5,238 nucleotides of DNA from Oscillospiraceae bacterium (GTDB lineage: Bacteria; Bacillota; Clostridia; Oscillospirales; Ruminococcaceae), in NCBI GenBank assembly GCA_017424665.1, contig JAFOYK010000009.1:1-5238 (forward strand). Reading direction: 5' to 3'. Below are positions 1-5,238 of the stretch, piece after piece; positions within the stretch are counted from its first letter, which is position 1; each line of letters starts with the position of its first letter. Below the pieces are notes generated by a model, which searched no databases, was not told where the DNA came from, and saw nothing but the letters and a program-made list of their open reading frames with translations. The position numbers and the translations under genes were made by a program.

Positions 1-2173
1 GCTTAGCAAAATTCGCCATAAGCTTTTTGGTTCCGACTTTTTCAAAAGCAATTTCAAGAAGAGTATCGCCGCTCATGGGTTTTGCGGAAACAACCATTCC
101 TTTTCCGAAAACTTTGTGGGAAACAGAATCTCCCGCGCGGAAACTTGCGCTTTCGGTTTTCGGCGTTTCGGTAAAGGTCTTTTCAATATGTACCTTTCCG
201 GTGGAATCTTCTTCGAAATGGAAGCTGAGATTCTTTCTTTTGCCTTCGCTTTCGTCGAAGAAATCCTTATATTCTTCCGGAATTTCTTCCGCAAAGCGGG
301 AAAGACGGTTGTGGTTGGTATGGCCGAAAATCATTCTGCTTGCGGCGGCGGTTAAGAAAAGATTTTTCTTCGCGCGGGTAATTCCGACATAAGCAAGGCG
401 GCGTTCCTCTTCCATTTCGGTCATATCGTAAATTGCCTGCATTCCGGGGAAAACCCCTTCCTCCGCGCCGATTATGAACACGTTTTCAAATTCAAGGCCT
501 TTTGCGGAATGAAGAGTCATCATAAGGACGGAATCGCTTTCCTCAAGGCGGTCAAGGTCGGTATAAAGTGCAACTTCCTCAAGGAAACCGGAAAGCTCGG
601 CATTTTCGGAAGCATCCTGATATTTCATCATGTTGGTTTTAAGTTCGCCGATGTTTTCAAGTCTTGCTTCACCTTCAAGCCCCTGGGCACGGAGCATTTC
701 GATATATCCGGTTTTTTCGCAAAGAGCATCGAAAAATTCCCCGGCATCAAAATCTTCCGTCATTTCGGCAAGTTCCTTCATTGTATCGGTGAAACCTTTG
801 AGCACGGCGCTTCTTTTATAAAGGTCGGCATATTCATCGGAATGTTCAAAAACCTCGAAAAGGCTGAGTCCGGTAACGTCGGAAATATGCTGGGCTGCGG
901 CAAGGGTCGTTGCGCCGATTCCGCGCTTCGGTTCGTTGATGATCCTTTCAAGACGAAGGTTGTCCGCCGGATTGGAAATCACGGACATATACGCAAGCAT
1001 ATCTTTAATTTCCTTGCGTTCATAGAACTTAAGGCCGCCGATGATTTTATAGGGCACGCCCGCTCTCATAAAAGTTCGCTCAAGGCTTGCGGATTGGGCA
1101 TGCATTCTGTAAAGAACGGCAAAATCGCTGTAATTTGCGCCTTTTGAAATTCCGTCAAGAACTTTATCCGCAATAAATTCCGCTTCTCTGTCCTCATCAA
1201 CACAGCGGCGAATGGTTATTTTGTTTCCGTCGCCGTTTGAAGTCCAAAGGTTTTTGCCTTTTCTTTCGGTGTTGTGTTCAATAACTCTGTTTGCGGCGGA
1301 AAGAATGTTCTGGGTGGAACGGTAGTTCTGTTCAAGGCGAACGACCTTTGCGCCCGGAAACTGGCGTTCGAAAGAAAGGATGTTTTCAATGGTGGCGCCG
1401 CGGAATTTATAGATGGACTGGTCGTCATCACCCACTACGCAAAGGTTTTTGTTCTTTTTCGCAAGCATTGCAACAAGCATATACTGAACGTGGTTGGTGT
1501 CCTGATATTCGTCCACCATGATATATTGCCAGCGGTTCTGGTAATATTCGAGGACTTCCGGTTTTGTTTTAAAAAGGCGAACAGTTTCGCAAAGGAGATC
1601 GTCAAAGTCGAGCGCTCCCGCTTCATGAAGTTCCTTCTGATATGCGGCATAAACTCTTGAGGTAATTTTCATTCGGTAATCGCCGTTTCTGTCCGCAAGA
1701 TCTGACATATCTTCCGGAGATTCAAGTCTTTCCTTCGCGTGGCTGATTGCGCCAAGCAAAGGTTTAGGCGGAAACTGTTTTTCCTCCATATTGAGGTTTT
1801 TAAGACATTTTTTAACAACGCGAAGGCTGTCGTCGGTATCATAAATAGTGAAGCTCTTCGGAAGGTCGATTGCTTCAGCATCACGGCGAAGGATTCTTAC
1901 GCACATGCTGTGGAAAGTTGAAGCAAAAACGTCCGCCGCCTCTTCCCCAAGCTTTGTAACAAGGCGGTTTTTAAGTTCGTCCGCCGCTTTGTTGGTAAAG
2001 GTTATTGTAAGAATGTTCCAGGGGCGAACTCCGCTTTCAATAAGCTTTGCCACCCTTGCGATAAGAACGGTGGTTTTGCCGCTTCCCGCTCCGGCAAGAA
2101 CAAGAAGCGGGCCTTCTTTATGGTTTACCGCTTCCATCTGGCGCGGGTTTAAAGTTTCGTATGAAAAAGCCAT
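1..2173 (-). CDS. pcrA: ATP-dependent 3'-5' DNA helicase PcrA/UvrD (3' end cut by window)
   Basis: This is a superfamily 1A helicase. In Gram-positive bacteria PcrA unwinds DNA during nucleotide-excision and mismatch-type repair and rolling-circle plasmid replication, and strips RecA from DNA. All signature motifs are visible in one unbroken frame: Q motif LNPRQ (8-12), Walker A AGAGSGKT (27-34) with K33, motif Ia TITFTNKAADEL (56-67), motif II DEYQD (221-225), motif III VVGDDDQSIY with Q252, motif IV QNYRS with R285, motif V MTLHSAKGLEFENV, and motif VI YVGITRA with arginine finger R600. The C-terminal HKVFGKGMVV segment matches the Tudor-like tail of PcrA. 724 codons are visible, close to the full family length, so only a few residues should be missing. 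The ATG at 2173 is chosen for its GGAGGT Shine-Dalgarno site 6 nt upstream. It has its own promoter behind the PadR operon's terminator. Family assignment is near certain; PcrA rather than another UvrD paralogue is inferred from length and tail. Confidence 0.97.
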   Translation of the reverse strand, partial: MAFSYETLNPRQMEAVNHKEGPLLVLAGAGSGKTTVLIARVAKLIESGVRPWNILTITFTNKAADELKNRLVTKLGEEAADVFASTFHSMCVRILRRDAEAIDLPKSFTIYDTDDSLRVVKKCLKNLNMEEKQFPPKPLLGAISHAKERLESPEDMSDLADRNGDYRMKITSRVYAAYQKELHEAGALDFDDLLCETVRLFKTKPEVLEYYQNRWQYIMVDEYQDTNHVQYMLVAMLAKKNKNLCVVGDDDQSIYKFRGATIENILSFERQFPGAKVVRLEQNYRSTQNILSAANRVIEHNTERKGKNLWTSNGDGNKITIRRCVDEDREAEFIADKVLDGISKGANYSDFAVLYRMHAQSASLERTFMRAGVPYKIIGGLKFYERKEIKDMLAYMSVISNPADNLRLERIINEPKRGIGATTLAAAQHISDVTGLSLFEVFEHSDEYADLYKRSAVLKGFTDTMKELAEMTEDFDAGEFFDALCEKTGYIEMLRAQGLEGEARLENIGELKTNMMKYQDASENAELSGFLEEVALYTDLDRLEESDSVLMMTLHSAKGLEFENVFIIGAEEGVFPGMQAIYDMTEMEEERRLAYVGITRAKKNLFLTAAASRMIFGHTNHNRLSRFAEEIPEEYKDFFDESEGKRKNLSFHFEEDSTGKVHIEKTFTETPKTESASFRAGDSVSHKVFGKGMVVSAKPMSGDTLLEIAFEKVGTKKLMANFAK

Positions 2174-2179
2174 TGGTTT

Positions 2180-2185
2180 ACCTCC
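2180..2185 (-). promoter_or_regulatory. Ribosome binding site of pcrA
   Basis: GGAGGT on the minus strand lies 6 nt before the ATG at 2173. It is near-perfect anti-16S complementarity and fixes the helicase start. Confidence 0.9.
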
Positions 2186-2207
2186 GGTTATAATAGGCTA
2201 ATTATAT

Positions 2208-2236
2208 ATTATATTATATATTTATGAATTTTTCAA
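2208..2236 (-). promoter_or_regulatory. Sigma-A promoter of pcrA
   Basis: On the minus strand, TTGAAA (2236-2231) is followed by a 17-bp spacer and TATAAT (2213-2208). The -10 is a perfect consensus and the -35 differs at one position. Transcription should start near 2201, leaving a leader of about 27 nt that holds the Shine-Dalgarno site. The surrounding DNA is almost pure A/T, as expected for strong melting. Because a terminator stands just upstream (2254-2281), the helicase is probably transcribed independently of the PadR operon. No operator-like dyad is visible here. Confidence 0.82.
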
Positions 2237-2253
2237 CACAAAAGCGCACCAAC

Positions 2254-2281
2254 AAAAAAGCCGCCCCAAAAGGCGGCTTTT
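2254..2281 (-). terminator. Rho-independent terminator of the PadR operon
   Basis: A GCCGCC/GGCGGC stem extended by four A-T pairs (10 bp in all) closes a 6-nt loop. On the minus strand it runs straight into a T tract. It sits a few bases after the TGA of the 409-residue membrane protein gene and before the pcrA promoter. The T-rich stretch on the other side means it could also work on the plus strand, but no plus-strand gene needs it. Its 28-nt core is identical to 4942-4969. Confidence 0.93.
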
Positions 2282-2287
2282 ATTATT

Positions 2288-3517
2288 TCAGTAAGGCCGA
2301 ATGACTTCGTCTTCAATGGTAAAGAACCATTCTTCGCTTATTTTTTCTCCGGAAGCAAGTTCATATTCAACCGTAAGTCCGATTTTCTCCCCTTCATTAT
2401 AAATAACTGCGTCCTTCGCATATCCTGTTCTGCATTCTTTTACAATTTCATCATCCCAACTGGAAGCGGTTGAATTTCCTTTTCCGGCAATTTTTTCGTT
2501 TCTGTCAATGTAGACTGCTATTCTAATAGCAATTCCATCTTTTTCTTTTTCAAGAATAGCAAGGCGGTATTCCGGATAATAATCCTTTGCCACAGAAATA
2601 TTGTTTATAGAAAAACCGGGTTTATCTTCTTTTCTTTCCCAACTTATCGTACAAATGCTTCCGAAATAAATTTCGATTGTATCTCCGTTTTCAGCTGCAC
2701 TTTTTGTTCCGGAAATTTCTCCTCGAACAAGCTCTGTTTTTACTGTAAAATTAATTTCTCCGTTTTTCGCAACATAAACATCACCGATAACACCCTGGAA
2801 AACAGCTTCATTGATTCGAACTTCAGCGGTACTTCTTCCAAAATGGGTCATCACTCCATATTCAAGGAATTTTTCATTGTTTTTGTGCATCGGAATTGCA
2901 GGAGAAACCATCTGATCGTTTCCGAATTCGTCGGTTATTTTTTCGCAATGCATTTTTATAAAAACGGTTTCTTTCGTTTCGTCAACAATTATTTCATCCG
3001 CAAAAATTCCGTTTTTCTGAACGAATCCTTTTTCAATAATTCCTTTTTCAGTAACAAAAAGTTCTGATTTAGAGGCTGGTTCATTATGAATTTCGTATTT
3101 TTCATCAATGTAGGAAATAACTCCGTGTTCCTGAAGTTCGACCAGAATTTTATATTCGTTTTCACTGCTCAGAACATGATTGAATCCTCGTTTTTGCAAA
3201 AGATAAGCATCGCTCATGTTAAGCAAAAGAAAAATTGCCATCGTGACAATGACAGACAAAACAGCACTTGTTCCTGCAATTTTTGCAAAATTCGGTTTCT
3301 TTTTCTTCGGAAGGCTTTCCGCAATTTCTTTCGCGTAATCTTTTGTCGTTCCTTCGTGAATTTTTGAAATTTCGGTTTGGTTTTCCTGCGCTTCAATATA
3401 AATTGCCGAAAGACTTTCAAGAGCTTCTTCTCTTTTGGAAGATTTTGCGGCAGTTTTTTCTATATATTTTCTGATTTCGTTAAAATCTTCTTTATATTTT
3501 CCGTTAAGTTCAGCCAT
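2288..3517 (-). CDS. PadR-operon membrane protein 2: helical cytoplasmic domain, one TM helix, long predicted external domain (409 aa)
   Basis: I do not recognise this as a named protein. Residues 1-70 form a charged, helical domain ending in IHEGTTKDYAKEIAESLP. It resembles the small helical domains (HAAS/DUF1700 or DUF1048 type) that accompany PadR repressors; this family link is by eye only. A lysine-rich stop (71-79) precedes one membrane helix (about 79-99), so the N terminus should be cytoplasmic and the roughly 310 remaining residues outside. That part looks beta-rich. It shares AEVRINEAVF..GVI and NGDTIEIYFG..SW-like segments with the protein encoded just upstream, and adds about 82 C-terminal residues that the paralogue lacks. 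The ATG at 3517 is preferred over the GTG at 3526 because GGGGGTGA lies 5 nt before it. It is the last gene of the operon, followed by a strong terminator. Probable role (inference): surface sensor or PadR partner. Its DNA is visibly more A/T-rich than pcrA. Confidence 0.88.
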   Translation of the reverse strand: MAELNGKYKEDFNEIRKYIEKTAAKSSKREEALESLSAIYIEAQENQTEISKIHEGTTKDYAKEIAESLPKKKKPNFAKIAGTSAVLSVIVTMAIFLLLNMSDAYLLQKRGFNHVLSSENEYKILVELQEHGVISYIDEKYEIHNEPASKSELFVTEKGIIEKGFVQKNGIFADEIIVDETKETVFIKMHCEKITDEFGNDQMVSPAIPMHKNNEKFLEYGVMTHFGRSTAEVRINEAVFQGVIGDVYVAKNGEINFTVKTELVRGEISGTKSAAENGDTIEIYFGSICTISWERKEDKPGFSINNISVAKDYYPEYRLAILEKEKDGIAIRIAVYIDRNEKIAGKGNSTASSWDDEIVKECRTGYAKDAVIYNEGEKIGLTVEYELASGEKISEEWFFTIEDEVIRPY

Positions 3518-3576
3518 TTTCTTCACCCCCGTTTAAAATTTCGTTTACCGAAAAATCAAGAGCATTCCAAATTTCC
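3504..3576. repeat. 73-bp direct repeat, copy B (between the two membrane-protein genes)
   Basis: This copy is identical base for base to 4492-4564, 988 bp away in the same orientation. It covers the start codon and ribosome site of membrane protein gene 2 and most of a duplicated padR tail. Similarity continues, with seven substitutions, to about 3602. Confidence 0.97.
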
Positions 3577-3602
3577 CTGAATTTTAAAAGTTTTTTTGCC
3601 CT
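3510..3602 (-). pseudogene. Duplicated 3' fragment of padR (last 30 codons)
   Basis: Read on the minus strand, this stretch encodes RAKKLLKFREIWNALDFS and onward to the same C terminus and TGA as the real padR. 25 of 30 residues match padR residues 82-111. It has no start codon and no DNA-binding domain, so it cannot make a repressor. It lies in the same reading frame as the preceding membrane protein gene, whose TAA stop (3614-3612) is only three codons upstream. All seven base differences from padR lie in the first 30 nt of the fragment and all are transitions; the rest is identical. The end of the fragment still provides the GGGGGTGA ribosome site of the next gene, and its TGA overlaps that gene's ATG as in the intact copy. 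Confidence 0.9.
3523..3530 (-). promoter_or_regulatory. Ribosome binding site of membrane protein gene 2
   Basis: GGGGGTGA (one mismatch to GGAGGTGA) lies 5 nt before the ATG at 3517. It favours this ATG over the in-frame GTG at 3526, which would overlap the site itself. The site derives from the duplicated padR codons. Confidence 0.75.
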
Positions 3603-3611
3603 TTGATATTT

Positions 3612-4505
3612 TTATTCATCTTTTTCAAGACGATACGGCACAAAGAAAGGCAGTCTTCCCTCGATAAGCATTTGTTTAAGTCCGGGGTAAGACCAATGTT
3701 CCATATCAATTTCTCCGAAAGTGATTTTTAGTTCTTCTCCGTTTTTAAAAGCTTCTCTGCATCCGGTGCAATCCGCATTTTCGTCCTCCGGTTCAAAGAA
3801 TATCCAATATTTCAAATCCCTTCCGGTGGCGTCGCATGTCATAAGTTTACCGATATATGTTACGCCGTTTATTTCTGCCGTGACCGGTTCATGGAATTTG
3901 AAATCCCGGTAATACTGCGCCGTACCGTAAGTCATACACGGTTTGAAATGCATATAGCTTGTAAGAGAAGTTTGAATTGTTTTGGAAGTCATGAAAACAT
4001 CGAAATAAGCATCTTTTTCAAATGTGACTTTATCAAAATAAATGCCAAGTTCCGAAAGATTTGAATAACTTTTCGGGTCTTTCCAGTTTTCATCCGTAAG
4101 ATTTACAATAAAATCCTCATCAGTATAATAAAGGCCGTATCCGTTGGTTCTTTCAAAAAATTTCATTCTGTAATTAAAGCCGCCAACATACATATTCCAT
4201 ACATCACTGGTAAAAAACGCCGTCAGAATAAAGGCAACCGCCAAAACAGCAATTACAATTCTTTTTATGATTTTCTTCTTTTCCGGAGCCATATGCGGAA
4301 GACCTTCAACAATCTCCTTTGCGTATTCCTTGGCGGAACATTCGTGAATTTCCGAAAGCGGTGTGTCGTTTTCCTGTGCATCAAGATAAATCGAATGAAG
4401 AGTTTCAATAGCCTCGTTTCTTTCCGGACAGGTTTTTGCGTGCTTCTCAACATATTCTTTTACGTCATAAAAATCATAAATATATTCGCCTTTAAGTTCA
4501 GCCAT
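3612..4505 (-). CDS. PadR-operon membrane protein 1: helical cytoplasmic domain, one TM helix, predicted external domain (297 aa)
   Basis: This is not recognised as a named family member. Residues 1-70 are helical and end in IHECSAKEYAKEIVEGLP. By my count they match the downstream paralogue at 37 of 70 positions without a gap. A basic stretch (EKKKIIKR, 75-82) precedes one membrane helix (about 79-99), so about 200 residues should lie outside. The predicted external part contains a DCTGC (CxxC) pair and an NGEELKITFGEIDMEHW segment shared with the paralogue. It ends at YRLEKDE, where the paralogue (YRLAILEKEKD) carries on for about 82 more residues, so this protein may be a shortened version. 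The ATG at 4505 overlaps the padR stop by 8 nt (ATGGCTGA), which implies translational coupling; the in-frame GTG at 4514 lies inside the ribosome site. A HAAS/DUF1048-like sensor or PadR partner is the best guess from context, not proven. Confidence 0.88.
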   Translation of the reverse strand: MAELKGEYIYDFYDVKEYVEKHAKTCPERNEAIETLHSIYLDAQENDTPLSEIHECSAKEYAKEIVEGLPHMAPEKKKIIKRIVIAVLAVAFILTAFFTSDVWNMYVGGFNYRMKFFERTNGYGLYYTDEDFIVNLTDENWKDPKSYSNLSELGIYFDKVTFEKDAYFDVFMTSKTIQTSLTSYMHFKPCMTYGTAQYYRDFKFHEPVTAEINGVTYIGKLMTCDATGRDLKYWIFFEPEDENADCTGCREAFKNGEELKITFGEIDMEHWSYPGLKQMLIEGRLPFFVPYRLEKDE

Positions 4506-4564
4506 TTTCTTCACCCCCGTTTAAAATTTCGTTTACCGAAAAATCAAGAGCATTCCAAATTTCC
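4492..4564. repeat. 73-bp direct repeat, copy A (padR 3' end and start of membrane protein gene 1)
   Basis: This copy is identical to 3504-3576. Here it is coding: it holds padR codons from about residue 91 to the stop, plus the first codons of membrane protein 1. It is presumably the parental copy, since it belongs to an intact padR. Confidence 0.97.
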
Positions 4565-4833
4565 TTAAATTTTGAAAGTTCTTCCGCCCCTTTTTCGGTA
4601 GTGCAATAATATTTTCTTGCGGGGCCGTTCGGAATCGGAACCTTTTCGCTTTCAATAAGCCCGTCGCTTTCAAGGCGCAAAAGAAGCGGAAAAAGCGTTC
4701 CGTCGGAAACATCTTTCATTTTAAATTTCAAAAGTTTCTTCGGAATTTCCTGTGAATAAAGCTTTTCTCTGCTTAAAACCGCAAGAACACAGCCTTCGAG
4801 AATTCCCTTCATAATCTGGGTTTTGTTAATCAA
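4498..4833 (-). CDS. PadR-family transcriptional repressor (111 aa, TTG start)
   Basis: This is a small winged-helix dimeric regulator of the PadR class. Features seen: KGILEGCVLAVLS (9-21) as the first helix, YSQEIPKKL (26-34), the recognition-helix region SDGTLFPLLLRLESDGLI (43-60), the wing NGPARKYYCTTEKG (69-82), and a C-terminal helix (83-104) that is the usual dimer contact. Length is normal for the short PadR subfamily. The TTG at 4833 is taken as start because AAAGGAG lies 9 nt upstream. The ATG at 4812 has no ribosome site and would remove INKTQI, residues usual at this family's N terminus. It is the first gene of its operon, under a consensus promoter overlapped by a paired operator, so it very likely represses itself. 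Its stop overlaps the next gene's ATG. A partly decayed copy of its last 30 codons lies at 3510-3602. The inducing signal cannot be read from the sequence. Confidence 0.95.
   Translation of the reverse strand: MINKTQIMKGILEGCVLAVLSREKLYSQEIPKKLLKFKMKDVSDGTLFPLLLRLESDGLIESEKVPIPNGPARKYYCTTEKGAEELSKFKEIWNALDFSVNEILNGGEENG
4511..4518 (-). promoter_or_regulatory. Ribosome binding site of membrane protein gene 1, inside padR
   Basis: GGGGGTGA, formed by the padR Gly-Gly-Glu codons near its end, lies 5 nt before the ATG at 4505. It selects this ATG over the GTG at 4514. Confidence 0.75.
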
Positions 4834-4842
4834 AAAAAGCTT

Positions 4843-4849
4843 CTCCTTT
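4843..4849 (-). promoter_or_regulatory. Ribosome binding site of padR
   Basis: AAAGGAG lies 9 nt before the TTG at 4833. It supports the rare TTG start over the downstream ATG at 4812, which lacks any such site. Confidence 0.85.
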
Positions 4850-4850
4850 C

Positions 4851-4899
4851 CGGTTACTTGTATTGCAATTATCCAAGTTCATTGTATTACAAGTAACCG
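4851..4899. promoter_or_regulatory. Paired inverted operator over the padR promoter
   Basis: Two perfect 12-bp arms, CGGTTACTTGTA (4851-4862) and TACAAGTAACCG (4888-4899), face each other across 25 bp. Each arm also carries its own small dyad: TTGTA-T-TACAA centred on 4887, perfect over 5+5 bp, and TTGTA-T-TGCAA centred on 4863, with one mismatch. This suggests two dimer sites 24 bp apart. The first covers the -35/-10 spacer and most of the -10; the second lies just downstream of the predicted transcription start near 4874. That layout fits autorepression by the PadR protein. The role is inferred; the symmetry is seen directly. Confidence 0.82.
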
Positions 4900-4909
4900 T
4901 CTTTGTCAA
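4881..4909 (-). promoter_or_regulatory. Sigma-A promoter of the padR operon
   Basis: On the minus strand, a perfect TTGACA -35 (4909-4904), a 17-bp spacer and a TACAAT -10 (4886-4881) are seen. It is strong enough to need repression, and the spacer and -10 are covered by an operator dyad. Start is expected near 4874, giving a leader of about 40 nt that contains the second operator site and the ribosome site. Confidence 0.9.
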
Positions 4910-4941
4910 TACGAAAATATTCTTTTTCGGAATTTTACAAA

Positions 4942-4969
4942 AAAAAAGCCGCCCCAAAAGGCGGCTTTT
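4942..4969 (-). terminator. Rho-independent terminator after the partial membrane protein gene
   Basis: A ten-bp stem (AAAAGCCGCC with GGCGGCTTTT) closes a CCAAAA loop and is followed on the minus strand by an uninterrupted run of T. It begins about 11 nt after the TAA at 4983-4981 and insulates the padR promoter from upstream transcription. Its 28-nt core is identical to the terminator at 2254-2281. Confidence 0.93.
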
Positions 4970-4980
4970 GCTCCTATAAA

Positions 4981-5238
4981 TTACATTATCCCAAGCGCTT
5001 TGCAAACATATAAGAAATATGCAATAAATGCTGCCCAAATAGCGGGGCAAACAAGGGCGATAAAAATTTTTGATTTTTTAAGAGCCGCTTCATCCTCGGC
5101 TTTTTTCTGTTTAAACGCACGAATTCCAAGGAACGCATATACAGCAGCGACAGCAAAAAGAGCTATAACACCTAAAAGTAATTCCTGTAAATATAAGATG
5201 AAGAAAAACGGAATAAACAAGCTTGCTGCTTCAGCAAC
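4981..5238 (-). CDS. Small membrane protein of unknown function (5' end cut by window)
   Basis: The reading frame stays open to the window edge, so this is the last 85 residues of a longer protein. A TTG at 5220 could serve as a start for a 79-residue protein, but no ribosome site precedes it in the visible 18 nt, so a truncated gene is the better reading. The visible part is a long hydrophobic region (FIPFFFILYLQELLLG and on through IALFAVAAVYAFLGI), a charged loop KQKKAEDEAALKKSK, then a second membrane span (FIALVCPAIWAAFIAYFLYV) and a very short tail ending GIM. It is therefore an integral membrane protein with at least two spans. No family motif was recognised. It is followed directly by a terminator, so it is transcribed separately from the PadR operon. 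Confidence 0.75.
   Translation of the reverse strand, partial: VAEAASLFIPFFFILYLQELLLGVIALFAVAAVYAFLGIRAFKQKKAEDEAALKKSKIFIALVCPAIWAAFIAYFLYVCKALGIM

Noticed and set aside
509..1147. A long open frame on the plus strand (212 codons)
   Set aside because: It lies wholly antisense to the pcrA motif-bearing frame, has no ribosome site or recognisable domain, and is explained by the codon bias of the real gene.
1274..1660. Another plus-strand open frame of 128 codons
   Set aside because: It is antisense to the helicase motifs II-IV and has no independent support.
2201..2222. A/T-only alternating stretch as a possible replication or unwinding element
   Set aside because: It is fully explained as the -10 region of the pcrA promoter, and no repeated boxes surround it.
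4505..4514. GTG at 4514 (and its duplicate at 3526) as start codons giving three extra residues
   Set aside because: The GTG is part of the GGGGGTGA ribosome site of the following ATG and has no upstream site of its own.
3504..4564. The two repeat copies as ends of a transposon or integron
   Set aside because: No transposase or integrase, no terminal inverted repeats and no target-site duplication; the repeat is plainly padR coding sequence plus the next gene's start.
4851..4899. The 12-bp inverted arms as a transcription terminator or attenuator hairpin
   Set aside because: The loop would be 25 nt, no T tract follows, and one arm lies upstream of the predicted transcription start, so a DNA operator is the better explanation.
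5223..5237. Small perfect dyad TTGCTG/CAGCAA with a 3-nt loop
   Set aside because: It lies within the open frame of the truncated membrane protein, is only 6 bp, and comes from Ala/Glu codons; no regulatory meaning can be supported.

Overview
The window looks like chromosomal DNA from a low-to-moderate GC Gram-positive bacterium, most likely an uncultured member of the Clostridia. This rests on four things: a PcrA-type UvrD helicase, strong Shine-Dalgarno sites, consensus sigma-A promoters, and Rho-independent terminators with GCCGCC/GGCGGC stems. Species cannot be told from the sequence. Every gene I accept lies on the minus strand, so transcription runs from the high coordinates to the low ones. 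Almost all the DNA is coding, and no RNA gene, insertion sequence or CRISPR array was seen.

Layout in transcription order. (1) 5238-4981: the 3' end of an unrecognised small membrane protein, closed by a strong terminator at 4942-4969. (2) 4909-2291: an operon with a consensus promoter (TTGACA, 17 bp, TACAAT), overlapped by a two-site inverted operator. It encodes a PadR-family repressor (TTG start at 4833) and two paralogous membrane proteins of 297 and 409 residues. Each membrane protein has a cytoplasmic helical N-terminal domain of about 70 residues, one membrane helix, and a large C-terminal part predicted to lie outside the membrane. The operon ends at 2254-2281 in a terminator whose 28-nt core is identical to the one before it. 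(3) 2236-1: a separate promoter and a nearly complete pcrA/uvrD helicase gene that runs off the window just short of its expected end.

The most unusual region is the PadR operon. The DNA between the two membrane-protein genes is a copy of the last 30 codons of padR. It includes a 73-bp stretch identical to the padR 3' end and the start of the next gene, 988 bp apart as direct repeats. The two flanked genes, by contrast, are only about 53% identical in their best-conserved domain. The operon therefore seems to have grown by tandem duplication of 'padR tail plus sensor gene', with later divergence of the sensors and either gene conversion or cassette exchange at the repeat. Working model (inference): the membrane proteins sense something at the cell surface and pass the state to the PadR repressor through their cytoplasmic helical domains, while PadR represses its own operon.
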